This document shows, piece by piece, positions 9,035 to 17,548 of a stretch of 64,000 nt of DNA (position 1 is its first letter; each line of letters starts with the position of its first letter). A program made the position numbers and the translations under genes. The notes beneath the pieces are model-generated. The model was given only the letters and a program-made list of their open reading frames with translations. It made no database searches and was not told the DNA's origin. The stretch is from Zwartia vadi (GTDB lineage: Bacteria; Pseudomonadota; Gammaproteobacteria; Burkholderiales; Burkholderiaceae_B): positions 186,001-250,000 of the forward strand of contig NZ_JAUHHE010000001.1 in NCBI RefSeq assembly GCF_030410375.1, read 5' to 3'.

Positions 9035-10021
9035 ATGAAGTTTTTAAACAACATGCTTAGAGCTTGCATCGCCGCCAACGTGTTCGCTCCATTATTTGCT
9101 TTGCTTTTATCTCTCATTGCATCGCCTCTAAACGTCTCGCACGCGCAAGGACGGGGCTTGCTGCCGGCTGCCAAAATCAAAGAAAGCGCGGATGAAGTAT
9201 TGGCGATGATGTCTTACTCCGTTGTGCCTGACTTAACGAGTAGTTTTCTTTCGGTGCGTGACGATCAGGTCGGTCAGAATCGATTATTCATGACACAGTT
9301 TGCAGGCGGTGAAACGATCAGTAAAAAAGTTCCTGTCTACCTCGAAGGCTCTGCCGCCTTGATGCGATTCGATCCCGTATTTGTTACTGAGCGTGGTCAA
9401 GAGTTTCGTTCTGTTCCCGCACGCTGGAACTCGATCGCTTTATCCGGAGGAGTGGGTTATGACTTTCCTATTGCCCCGAATCTCGTACTGCGACCCATCT
9501 TTAATTTTTCACTCGCACATCTTGAGTCAGATGCATCTGTCGCCGGTCGTTTTTTGGACGACAAGTTCGACCCCTCATTTGATTTCCTTAAAAGAGGCCG
9601 ACTGAATGCATACGGTCTAGGCGGTTCAATCATGCTTGACTACACGCTAGTCAAACCAGAGCATGAAATCGACCTCGAATTACGTTACACCAACATCCGA
9701 CTGCGAACATTTGATTCTTCCGAAGTGGTCAGCGGCTCAGCCTCCGCCGAAGCTGCAAGCGTCTACGCCAGATATCGCGCACCAACAGGTTTGCAAATGA
9801 TGGACCGCCCCCTTCGCTACGTCCTTGAGGCCGCCAACACGGTCTATCTTGGTGACCAGAGAGGTTTACTAGGCTTTAACAACTTAACGTCTGTAGGCGT
9901 CGGTATTGAATTCGACTCCAGCAAATACAAAGCAGTCGTCACACGCACGCGAGTCGTAGCAAGGTATGCCTTTGGAGATAATGTGCGTGGTTTTGCGATC
10001 GGCCTGGCTGTCAGCTTTTAG
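9035..10021 (+). CDS. Putative outer-membrane beta-barrel protein
   Basis: About 328 residues that I do not recognise as a named family. The N-terminus is a long signal peptide ending near SHAQ. The rest alternates polar and hydrophobic residues in strand-like blocks (IALSGGVGYDFPIAPNLVLRP, LGGSIMLDYTL, ALGLAVSF-type end), and the last residue is Phe. A terminal aromatic residue is the classical outer-membrane insertion signature. It is probably a barrel of the autotransporter-beta-domain or OmpW-like type. The ATG at 9035 was chosen over a TTG at 9011. Confidence 0.55.
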   Translation: MKFLNNMLRACIAANVFAPLFALLLSLIASPLNVSHAQGRGLLPAAKIKESADEVLAMMSYSVVPDLTSSFLSVRDDQVGQNRLFMTQFAGGETISKKVPVYLEGSAALMRFDPVFVTERGQEFRSVPARWNSIALSGGVGYDFPIAPNLVLRPIFNFSLAHLESDASVAGRFLDDKFDPSFDFLKRGRLNAYGLGGSIMLDYTLVKPEHEIDLELRYTNIRLRTFDSSEVVSGSASAEAASVYARYRAPTGLQMMDRPLRYVLEAANTVYLGDQRGLLGFNNLTSVGVGIEFDSSKYKAVVTRTRVVARYAFGDNVRGFAIGLAVSF

Positions 10022-10093
10022 GAGGTAATTTTCAGGAAAATTGGCGCATAATGGTTGATGAGCCAATAGTTACTATCCAGTTGCCAAGCTGCC

Positions 10094-11482
10094 ATGCCGT
10101 CAAACAGACAAAAGAATCAAGATCCCTCTATCATTGCCCATTCGGTCAGATCACTCGTCCAGGAGATCGTCGACTGGAAGAGATTGATTCGTACTGAATG
10201 GCCGATGCTTTTGCTGTTAATTGGCGGTATCTCTATTCTACTTCTTGCCTCTGATCCGCTTCCACCACGCAACATCTACTTAGCGGTCGGACAGCCAGGG
10301 TCAAGCTTTGAACAGCTGGGCAAGAAATTCCAACCCTATTTTGAAAACGAGGGAATTACGCTTCATCTTGTCAACACAAACGGCTACACAGAGAGTATTC
10401 AAGAGATCAGTCGTTCTGGTTCCGAAGTGACAGCAGCCTTCTCTTTAGCAGGCATAACCCCGAAGGGACTCTACCCGAATCTGCAGACGCTTGGCAGTGT
10501 TGAGTACGTTCCACTTTGGTTATTTCATCATGGTGAGCCTCTCACATCCCCCGAGGTCATTTCCGCCTTCAGGAACAACAAAGTATCCGTCGGGCCGATT
10601 GGAAGTGGTACTGAAATTTTAAGTGAAAGAGTGCTTTCTCTCACAAACACGCGTATTCAAAACAATCCGAACTTTATTCACCTGACCAATGCCGAAGCGA
10701 TCAAGCAATTGCTCAATGGTGAAATATTTGCGATGTTTATTGCGGATGCGGAAACTGGACCTGTTTTACAACAACTACTCAAGCGTCAAGATCTCCAACT
10801 GTTCAACTTTGAATATGCGCAAGCGATCTCGAAAAAACTTCCTTTCCTGAATCCGGTTGTTTTGCCCAAAGGTTCGCTGGACTTGCTTCATCGTCGACCC
10901 TCAAGCGATGTGAATATGCTGGCAACGACCGCAACATTGATGATTCACAAAGACACCCACCCCGCTGTTCAATACATATTCATGTCTGCGGCTGAACGCA
11001 TCAGCCGCAGCCTTGAACCACTTTTCAGCAATCCCGATTTTTTTCCTGCTTATCTCGATCACAACATCCCTTTGAGCCCTATTGCCGCCCGCTATTATGA
11101 CAAAGGTGCGCCAGCACTTGAAGGGCAACTGCCCTTTTGGCTGGTAAGCTATTTGGACAAAATATGGTTACTACTCGTGGGTATGTTTGCTGTCGTCTAT
11201 CCACTTTTCAAACTTTTTCCCAACTACCGACATACCCGTGCAGTGCTTCTGATTTCCAATCTTTACGCTGAGCTCATTGAAATTGAACGCCAGGCAGATG
11301 TTGCCAAGGACGTTAAAACCTTGCGAACTTTACTCGATCGTCTCAGCGAGATGAATACCGAAACCCTTGAAGTATCCATCCCCACTGACGAGATGAATCG
11401 GCTGTATTCCATGAAAGGTTCTCTCAACACTGTTCGCCAATTGATTTTGAACAAGATCAGGGAGATTGAAAAGATTTCGTAA
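10094..11482 (+). CDS. TAXI-family TRAP-type solute-binding protein with membrane anchors
   Basis: A 462-residue protein. One N-terminal transmembrane segment (about residues 35-52) precedes a TAXI-like binding domain. That domain begins IYLAVGQPGSSFEQLGKKF and includes EVTAAFSLAGI and the VSVGPIGSGTEILSERVL segment typical of TAXI receptors. A second transmembrane helix (about residues 355-375) is followed by a basic, helical cytoplasmic tail of about 85 residues. Standard TAXI proteins lack this tail. No TRAP permease is adjacent, so it may be a sensor rather than a transporter subunit. It overlaps the convergent ydcF-like gene by 26 bp. Confidence 0.7.
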   Translation: MPSNRQKNQDPSIIAHSVRSLVQEIVDWKRLIRTEWPMLLLLIGGISILLLASDPLPPRNIYLAVGQPGSSFEQLGKKFQPYFENEGITLHLVNTNGYTESIQEISRSGSEVTAAFSLAGITPKGLYPNLQTLGSVEYVPLWLFHHGEPLTSPEVISAFRNNKVSVGPIGSGTEILSERVLSLTNTRIQNNPNFIHLTNAEAIKQLLNGEIFAMFIADAETGPVLQQLLKRQDLQLFNFEYAQAISKKLPFLNPVVLPKGSLDLLHRRPSSDVNMLATTATLMIHKDTHPAVQYIFMSAAERISRSLEPLFSNPDFFPAYLDHNIPLSPIAARYYDKGAPALEGQLPFWLVSYLDKIWLLLVGMFAVVYPLFKLFPNYRHTRAVLLISNLYAELIEIERQADVAKDVKTLRTLLDRLSEMNTETLEVSIPTDEMNRLYSMKGSLNTVRQLILNKIREIEKIS

Positions 11483-12221
11483 AGGCGCGTATCCAATAGT
11501 AAAACCGCCCAAGATATTCACGCACCAGCACATCCGTCATGCGCAAGGCACGCGGATCCGGCATAAAGTCCATCGGCGTCAATGCCTTGGCCCTGACCTT
11601 GAAATCCACTGGAAATGCTTCAACCTTGAAACCTTCACGCTCAAACAAAGCCTGCGCCCGAGGCATGTGATAGGCAGAGGTCACGAGCAGAATTCGAGGT
11701 TGAGATTGCTCAAAGAGCCGCTTCACGACACGAGCTTCCTCTTCTGTGTTGTAGGCCTCAGCTGAAACACTGATCGCTCGGGCAGGTACGCCGAGACGTT
11801 CGGCATACTGTTTCAGCATCGCTCCCTCTGACAACTCGGCTCTCTCCCAGGGTAGTCGTCCACCCGTGAAAATCAATCGCGGTGATTTGCCTGCCTGATA
11901 TAAATCCACACCTGCAAAAAATCGGTCCGCATCATCCCACTCCTGCATGGGCCCTGTCGATCCTCTCACACCCATCATCATGCCGCTGAGCACCACAATA
12001 CCGTCCGCCTGGCCAACTGCATCCACCTGGATGTCTCGGCCCTTTCCCTCAAGTCGTTCGAATAAAAAATCAGCCACGAAAAATGTGCTCGCACTGTACA
12101 AGACGAATAGTCCAAACAGGCCGTAGCGGCCTTTTTTACTCAGCAGCCCATACAAGATCAGCCCCATCGCAATCACTAGGGGCGAAAGGACAAAGGGCAA
12201 AATCTTGTGCAGATAAATCAT
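11457..12221 (-). CDS. YdcF/SanA/ElyC family (DUF218) membrane protein
   Basis: A 254-residue protein with two N-terminal transmembrane helices (about residues 8-25 and 35-52), then a DUF218 domain. The domain shows VDAVGQADGIVVLSG, the RLIFTGG strand, and the VTSAYHMPRAQALFEREG motif with conserved His-Met-Pro-Arg. Relatives such as ElyC and SanA affect envelope integrity and peptidoglycan precursor metabolism. The 3' end overlaps the convergent TAXI gene. Confidence 0.85.
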   Translation of the reverse strand: MIYLHKILPFVLSPLVIAMGLILYGLLSKKGRYGLFGLFVLYSASTFFVADFLFERLEGKGRDIQVDAVGQADGIVVLSGMMMGVRGSTGPMQEWDDADRFFAGVDLYQAGKSPRLIFTGGRLPWERAELSEGAMLKQYAERLGVPARAISVSAEAYNTEEEARVVKRLFEQSQPRILLVTSAYHMPRAQALFEREGFKVEAFPVDFKVRAKALTPMDFMPDPRALRMTDVLVREYLGRFYYWIRAFTKSFQSP

Positions 12222-12245
12222 ATCGGGCCTATAAAAACAGTACGA

Positions 12246-13163
12246 CTATTTTCGCCAAGCTCCAATCCGACCGAGTCTAGGATCGAACTTTGATCCGCGC
12301 GGCAAAACATGCAATCGAATGCCTGACGCGCCAAACGAATCCACATCGTTCACAACGTAAGCCCGCCTGGCGTCATAAATTTTTACGTGACCGTTTCCCA
12401 TCACCTCCCAGCGTCCTTCAGGCCGGACAATGAGTGCGGTCTCCTCATCAATCCCAACGCCCAGTAGATGGGGATGATCCAATACCGCACTCACCAAACG
12501 ATTATCCCGCGACCGTCTGCTGAAATGCTGATCCACAATTGCACCGGGCAACAAACCAAAGCCTTGTGCAACCTCAGAGCTTCTGGGTGCGACCGCATTA
12601 GGATCTTCGTTAATGCGACCAGAGCTCGTGCGTCGCTCACCAGTCAGCATGGTGGCCGTCATCACTGCGGCACCGGCTGATGTCCCCCCGACCACCGCGC
12701 CCTGTTCGTATAGCTTTTCGATGGTCCACAATGCTCTTGTTCCCAAAAGAGAGTTTGCTAAAAGATTCTGGTCACCACCCAAAAACCAAAATCCGGTGAA
12801 TCCCTTAAGAACTTTGTCCAAGGCGGTTGACTGAGCTTGCTCACGATCGATATTGAGTATCTCGACGTCGGCACCCAGGGTTTGAAATTCCGCCCTCACT
12901 TCATCCGCCTCTTCATCGTATTCAGTCGTCGCCATTGGAAATACAGCGATCTTTGCCCGACCCGAGCCGCCGGCTAATTCAATGAAGCGCTTTTGAACCA
13001 GATACGGCGTGTCACCCCCTCCAACAATTATCAGCGTCCCGCGGACGATAGGCTCAACAAAAACCTCAGCCCGGGCAGTCCAAACAACAGTGAACAAGGC
13101 GATACATAGGCTCACTCTGATACGCCAGAGTCCAAACAAAAAATTATCTACAGCTTTCATCAA
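12246..13163 (-). CDS. Cyanophycinase-like peptidase S51, exported
   Basis: A 305-residue peptidase of family S51. The catalytic serine is Ser162 in GGTSAGAAVM. The preceding FLGGDQ (about 127-132) and the later DQHFSRRSRDNRL segment are family signatures of cyanophycinases, which release beta-Asp-Arg dipeptides from cyanophycin. An N-terminal hydrophobic segment (about residues 12-32, ending TARAE) suggests export, as in extracellular cyanophycinases that scavenge polymer. The start overlaps the stop of the LysR gene upstream by 4 bp. No cyanophycin synthetase is visible in the window. Confidence 0.82.
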   Translation of the reverse strand: MMKAVDNFLFGLWRIRVSLCIALFTVVWTARAEVFVEPIVRGTLIIVGGGDTPYLVQKRFIELAGGSGRAKIAVFPMATTEYDEEADEVRAEFQTLGADVEILNIDREQAQSTALDKVLKGFTGFWFLGGDQNLLANSLLGTRALWTIEKLYEQGAVVGGTSAGAAVMTATMLTGERRTSSGRINEDPNAVAPRSSEVAQGFGLLPGAIVDQHFSRRSRDNRLVSAVLDHPHLLGVGIDEETALIVRPEGRWEVMGNGHVKIYDARRAYVVNDVDSFGASGIRLHVLPRGSKFDPRLGRIGAWRK

Positions 13164-14053
13164 TTACGCTTCATTTCTTTTTGAATATGGGCTTTAAAGG
13201 CCGTGGCAATAGGCGACAATTTTTTACTGGCCGGATGCACGATATGCCAACTCGACAAAATTGGGAAGCCAGAAACATCGACTACCGCTACACCATGCTC
13301 TTTTTGATGGCCATGCAAGGCGTGACGAGAAACGACCCCAATGCCTAGATCTCCAGCCACCGCCTCCTTGATCGCTTCATTGCTGCCAAGCTCCATCCGG
13401 ATATCAGGGTGAAATTTATTTTTCTTGAAAAACTGATCGACTCCCATCCGCGTACCGGACCCTTTTTCTCTCAGGATAAAACGATATTTTGATAGACTCG
13501 CCATGGTAATGCTTTTTAGCTTGATCAGTGGCGCGCGGGTCGCTGCGATCAACACCAAAGGATTATCCATGAATACTTCATCACTCAAGTCAATGTCTTT
13601 GGGTGGTTGCGACATGATGTAAAGATCATCGAGATTGTCGCGCATGCGTTGGACAACGCCATCACGATTGAGTATTTCCAGCGACACATCAATCTCTGGA
13701 TGTCTTTTACAAAATGAACCGATCAGACGCGGCATGAAGTATTTCGCTGTACTCACCACCGCGATCCTGAGTTTGCCGCGCGCAAGCCCTTTGACACCAT
13801 CTACGCCCTGTTCAAAAGCGTCCCATGTCTGAACCATTGTGCGGGCGGTTTGCTCAAGTTCCCGCCCCATGTCGGTGAGATGCACCTTTTTAGAAATCAC
13901 CTCATACAGAGGCACGCCGATCGCGAGCGTGACTTCCTTTAGCTGCATGGATGCGGTCGGCTGCGTCACGTGCATCATTCGCGCCGCACCGCTGACGCTG
14001 CCAGTTTCCGCTAAAGCAAGAAAAAGCTTGAGCTGTCTGAACGTTATATTCAT
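13160..14053 (-). CDS. LysR-type regulator, CbbR/CmpR-like
   Basis: A 297-residue LysR protein. The N-terminal winged helix-turn-helix covers about residues 1-60 (LKLFLALAETGSVSGAARMM). The effector domain contains VSTAKYFMPRLIGSFCKRHP and DNLDDLYIMSQPP, which resemble the CbbR/CmpR group that senses carbon-fixation metabolites. It is divergent from an SbtA-type bicarbonate transporter gene, which it probably controls. It also precedes, with a 4-bp overlap, the cyanophycinase gene. Confidence 0.88.
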   Translation of the reverse strand: MNITFRQLKLFLALAETGSVSGAARMMHVTQPTASMQLKEVTLAIGVPLYEVISKKVHLTDMGRELEQTARTMVQTWDAFEQGVDGVKGLARGKLRIAVVSTAKYFMPRLIGSFCKRHPEIDVSLEILNRDGVVQRMRDNLDDLYIMSQPPKDIDLSDEVFMDNPLVLIAATRAPLIKLKSITMASLSKYRFILREKGSGTRMGVDQFFKKNKFHPDIRMELGSNEAIKEAVAGDLGIGVVSRHALHGHQKEHGVAVVDVSGFPILSSWHIVHPASKKLSPIATAFKAHIQKEMKRN

Positions 14054-14067
14054 AGATATTTATCTAT
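14052..14067. promoter_or_regulatory. Candidate LysR operator overlapping the regulator start codon
   Basis: The bases ATAGATA-TT-TATCTAT form an inverted repeat with 7-bp arms and a 2-bp centre. The repeat lies across the start codon of the LysR gene and within the 83-bp divergent promoter region. LysR regulators typically bind AT-rich interrupted palindromes in such regions and repress their own gene. The assignment is an inference from position. Confidence 0.4.
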
Positions 14068-14136
14068 ATATCAACACACAATAATCGATTTTACAATGAA
14101 ACCCGAGGAGCTCTAAGATTGCACAAAAGGACGCTC

Positions 14137-15081
14137 ATGCAAAATCTTCTCGACCCCGCCATACTTTTTTTCATTTTCGGTGTGCTCGCCGGCTTCGTTC
14201 GCTCCAACCTGGAGATACCGCCCGCTATTTCCCGATTTCTATCGCTCTACTTGCTAATGGCGCTCGGCCTGAAAGGTGGCTTTGCGCTTGCACAGTCCGG
14301 CCTGACCTACGAAGTCGCCGCCAGCCTCGGTGCGGCGATTCTGCTAGCACTGATTGTTCCCGTGCTCGGCTATTGGTTGTTGAAACGTTTTTTATCGGGT
14401 TTTGATGCAGCGGCCATTGCGGCCACCTACGGCTCAGTCAGCGCCGTGACTTTTGTCACAGCCGTGCAGTTCCTGGAAAATCAAGGGATCGAATATGGCG
14501 GCCACATGGCTGCCGCCATGGCGCTCATGGAATCTCCAGCCATCATTCTGGCCGTTGTGCTCGCCAACACTCTTCGGCAGCAATCCTCCGTCCCGGTCGG
14601 TAAAATCCTGCACGAATCCTTTACCGATGGTGCCCAGCTCTTGCTGCTTGGCGCGATGGTCGTGGGTCTGGTAACAGGCGAGGCGGGTCAAGCCGCCATG
14701 CAGCCATTCTCTGGCGACCTCTTTAAAGGCATGCTTGCATTCTTTTTACTCGACATGGGCCTCATGACTGCGCGCAATCTGCCTCAGCTCAAGGGCATTT
14801 CGCCCGGCCTGATCATTTACGCCATTGTTGGACCGCTCCTGCATGCCATGATAGCGTTAGGATTGGCCCTCGTGCTCAATCTGTCACCCGGCAATGCCAC
14901 GCTGCTCATGGTGCTCGCCGCCAGCGCATCCTATATCGCCGTGCCTGCCGTGCTGCGCTACGCTGTCCCCGAAGCGAATCCCTGTCTGTACTTTGGACTT
15001 TCACTCGGCCTGACGTTTCCGTTCAATCTTATTGTTGGCATACCGTTATACGCCAAGGTAGCCGCATACTTTTTAGGATGA
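14137..15081 (+). CDS. SbtA-type sodium-dependent bicarbonate transporter
   Basis: A 314-residue integral membrane protein with about ten predicted helices in two inverted halves. Both the opening DPAILFFIFGVLAGFVRSNLEIPPAISRFLSLYLLMALGLKGG and the AATYGSVSAVTFVTAVQFLE segment match the SbtA (DUF897) family. Cyanobacterial members take up bicarbonate with sodium. The ATG at 14137 has AAAAGGA upstream; a TTG at 14119 is possible. There is no adjacent SbtB (PII-like) partner. The divergent regulator is CbbR/CmpR-like. Confidence 0.85.
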   Translation: MQNLLDPAILFFIFGVLAGFVRSNLEIPPAISRFLSLYLLMALGLKGGFALAQSGLTYEVAASLGAAILLALIVPVLGYWLLKRFLSGFDAAAIAATYGSVSAVTFVTAVQFLENQGIEYGGHMAAAMALMESPAIILAVVLANTLRQQSSVPVGKILHESFTDGAQLLLLGAMVVGLVTGEAGQAAMQPFSGDLFKGMLAFFLLDMGLMTARNLPQLKGISPGLIIYAIVGPLLHAMIALGLALVLNLSPGNATLLMVLAASASYIAVPAVLRYAVPEANPCLYFGLSLGLTFPFNLIVGIPLYAKVAAYFLG

Positions 15082-15139
15082 GTGTTTTTTGTCGCGCAGT
15101 GGCCTGTTCCCCATCAGCCACTGCCGACTCACTCTTTTA

Positions 15140-16282
15140 TCAGAGGTTATCTGCCAGCCAGTCCGCCACCAAGTTAGCGCCGACTTGACGATTGTCTTCC
15201 TGACAATGCTCGCTACCGCCATCAAAGGGTGTCAACACTTTAAGCGTTTTGTTCTTTGAGCCAACAGCTTTGTAAAGTTTTTCTGCAAACTCGACAGGAA
15301 CGATTGTGTCATTTTCACCGTGCAAACAATAAAAAGGACAGGTCATTTTTTGGGCGACACCCTCGAGGTTATAGTCCTCGAGTTTTTTCATGCAGGCATC
15401 CATGTCAGGCATACCCAACACCCAGGGCAATTGAAAGCCAGGCGCTGAAATCTTGGTCCCGCCAGACTCCATGATTTTGCGTCGACGCACCCAAGCTTCG
15501 TGGTAACTGAAGTGTCCGCCCCAAGCCACACACGCCGCAAAGCGCTGGTCAATGGAAGCTGCGCGCGGCGCATAATAGCCACCCATTGAAAAACCCATCA
15601 CCGCCACACGCTTAGGATCGACCTCTCGACGGGTTGACAGATAATCATATGCAGCCCCCGCCGGAACTTCGTAGTCATAACGGCTCGGAATTTTCTGAAG
15701 TCTGAGCGCTTCGCCCTGTCCCGGACCATCAATCGCCAAAACGTGAATTCCGCGCTTGGCAATTTCTACTCCACCGAACAGCACACTCATTTCTTTTGCA
15801 TTATCGAGGCCGTCGAACATCACGACCGTCGGCGCGGGTCCCTCGACATCCGCCTTTAAAAACCAGGCGGGCAACGTTGTGCCCTCGTAAGGGACGTCCA
15901 CACGTTCAATCTCAGGAAAGCGTCGCTCAATACCCTTTTTAAAACAGCTCAAGCACTTTCTGTAGGTGTCCCATTTCTTTTCCGAAGGAGGCACAAAACG
16001 CTCTCCACAGAAATAATAAATCGCAGCGCGCAAATAATAGGCACCTGCGGTGAGCTTATGGCCCTTGGCTTCCTCAGCATCGGCAAAGCCCTCGATTCGC
16101 TGGGCCATCTTTGTCCACTCTTCCCACCACTTTTCGTTATTACCGACATGGGCTTTTAATTGCTGACCAATCTGATCGATTTCACTAATCGAAGCAGCGC
16201 CCCAAGCTTGCATTTCGATCCCAAACATCATGCCTTGGGACCACATGTGATTTTCTGGAAAATACTCAAACCAATGACTCAT
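15140..16282 (-). CDS. Alpha/beta hydrolase, dihydropseudooxynicotine-hydrolase-like (first copy)
   Basis: A 380-residue hydrolase with an N-terminal helical cap (about residues 1-130), then the core with nucleophile elbow VMGFSMGGYYAPRAAS. The acid Asp is in LHGENDTIVPVEFAEK and the His in GGSEHCQEDN. The size, the DGPGQGEALR motif and the cap place it near the C-C or ester-cleaving enzymes related to 2,6-dihydropseudooxynicotine hydrolase and to FrsA. It is paralogous to the next upstream gene and co-directional with it, a Bug receptor and a deacetylase. Confidence 0.75.
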   Translation of the reverse strand: MSHWFEYFPENHMWSQGMMFGIEMQAWGAASISEIDQIGQQLKAHVGNNEKWWEEWTKMAQRIEGFADAEEAKGHKLTAGAYYLRAAIYYFCGERFVPPSEKKWDTYRKCLSCFKKGIERRFPEIERVDVPYEGTTLPAWFLKADVEGPAPTVVMFDGLDNAKEMSVLFGGVEIAKRGIHVLAIDGPGQGEALRLQKIPSRYDYEVPAGAAYDYLSTRREVDPKRVAVMGFSMGGYYAPRAASIDQRFAACVAWGGHFSYHEAWVRRRKIMESGGTKISAPGFQLPWVLGMPDMDACMKKLEDYNLEGVAQKMTCPFYCLHGENDTIVPVEFAEKLYKAVGSKNKTLKVLTPFDGGSEHCQEDNRQVGANLVADWLADNL

Positions 16283-16327
16283 GAATTTCTCTCTTTTTTA
16301 GTCATAATAAAAAACAAATCAAGCTTC

Positions 16328-17521
16328 CTAGCCCGGATAAAAGGCAAGCTTGGTTTGATCAATTTTGAAAATATCCGCCAACCAGTCGAGCATCAATTCC
16401 TGGCCGAGTGTTGGGTTGTCATGTTGACAGTGCTCTGCGCCAGTCTCTTCTTCGGAGGTTAAACGCAGGGTCGCTTGAACGCCATGTTGAGTCGCATAGT
16501 CATAGACGGTACGAACGGTTTCGACACCTAACACGTCATGGCCGCCATGAATGATCAGATACGGACACTTCATGTTGTTCAGCACGCCTTCAAGCTTGAA
16601 AGGCTTGGCGATTTCGGCGGCTTCAAGCATCGTTTTCGCGCCAAACACCCATTTGATGTGGCCTGCGAGCCCATGGTTATCATCGCGCGCTTTCCATCGC
16701 TCATGAATGTCCCAAATCGCGCCGTGAGAAATACAAGCTGCCAAGCGATGATCCATTGATGCCGCGCGCGCCGCATAATAGCCACCCAAACTTGATCCAC
16801 TGACGGCAATTCTCGATGTGTCCACATCATTTCGCTTGGAAAGCCAGTCAATGCATTTTCCAATCGGCACCTCGTAGTCGTAACGCGTCGTCAGATTATG
16901 TCGCCTCAGCGCGCCACCTTGTCCCGGACCATCCACCAACAGCACTGACATCCCGCGCTGAACCGCTCCGCGTCCTGTCATAAACCACAACTCGTCCTTG
17001 TAAGAATCCAAGCCACCGACCGAAATCAGCACAGGCTGCTTGTCTCCGCCATTTGCAGACCGAATGAAATAGCCAGGCAAGGTCTTACCGCCCTCATAAG
17101 GAATCTCCACGATTTCCGCAGCGGGTTGCATACGCGTAAAACACTTCGCCGAAGCGTTCTCGGCATGCGTGAAGGTATCCAGTCTTCTGGGGTCCTTCGC
17201 ATCCAGCCAGAACTCGGCCTCACGGTAATAATTTGCTGCGCGCAACCAGCAATTCATTGCTGTGCGGACGTGGCCGAGTTTGATTGCCTCATCGCCGCGC
17301 GTATTATTGCGATCAGCGATATGTCTCCATTCCTTGTACCAGCTCTCAAGGTCTCCCGCCTTGATTTTGCTAGCGGCTTGAAACACTTCACTGACCGCGC
17401 CCCCGCCCTCCTGTGTCTCGCCTAGACCGCGACGAAACTGATAAGACATCCAAAAGTCGTCGGGCCAGTGATGCCACCCGAACGGTTCATATTTTGGTGG
17501 TGTCGCATTTGTCGTTTTCAT
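16328..17521 (-). CDS. Alpha/beta hydrolase, dihydropseudooxynicotine-hydrolase-like (second copy)
   Basis: A 397-residue paralogue of the preceding hydrolase. It has the same layout: helical cap with WLRAANYYREAEFW, VLLVDGPGQGGALRR, nucleophile elbow VSGSSLGGYYAARAAS, acid Asp in IIHGGHDVLGVE, and a catalytic His in GAEHCQHDNP. The start is the ATG at 17521, with AAAGG 9 nt upstream; a TTG three codons earlier is unlikely. Tandem duplication followed by divergence suggests two steps or two related substrates in one pathway. Confidence 0.75.
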   Translation of the reverse strand: MKTTNATPPKYEPFGWHHWPDDFWMSYQFRRGLGETQEGGGAVSEVFQAASKIKAGDLESWYKEWRHIADRNNTRGDEAIKLGHVRTAMNCWLRAANYYREAEFWLDAKDPRRLDTFTHAENASAKCFTRMQPAAEIVEIPYEGGKTLPGYFIRSANGGDKQPVLISVGGLDSYKDELWFMTGRGAVQRGMSVLLVDGPGQGGALRRHNLTTRYDYEVPIGKCIDWLSKRNDVDTSRIAVSGSSLGGYYAARAASMDHRLAACISHGAIWDIHERWKARDDNHGLAGHIKWVFGAKTMLEAAEIAKPFKLEGVLNNMKCPYLIIHGGHDVLGVETVRTVYDYATQHGVQATLRLTSEEETGAEHCQHDNPTLGQELMLDWLADIFKIDQTKLAFYPG

Positions 17522-17548
17522 GTCAGCCAACCTTTAAGTGAGACTCTT

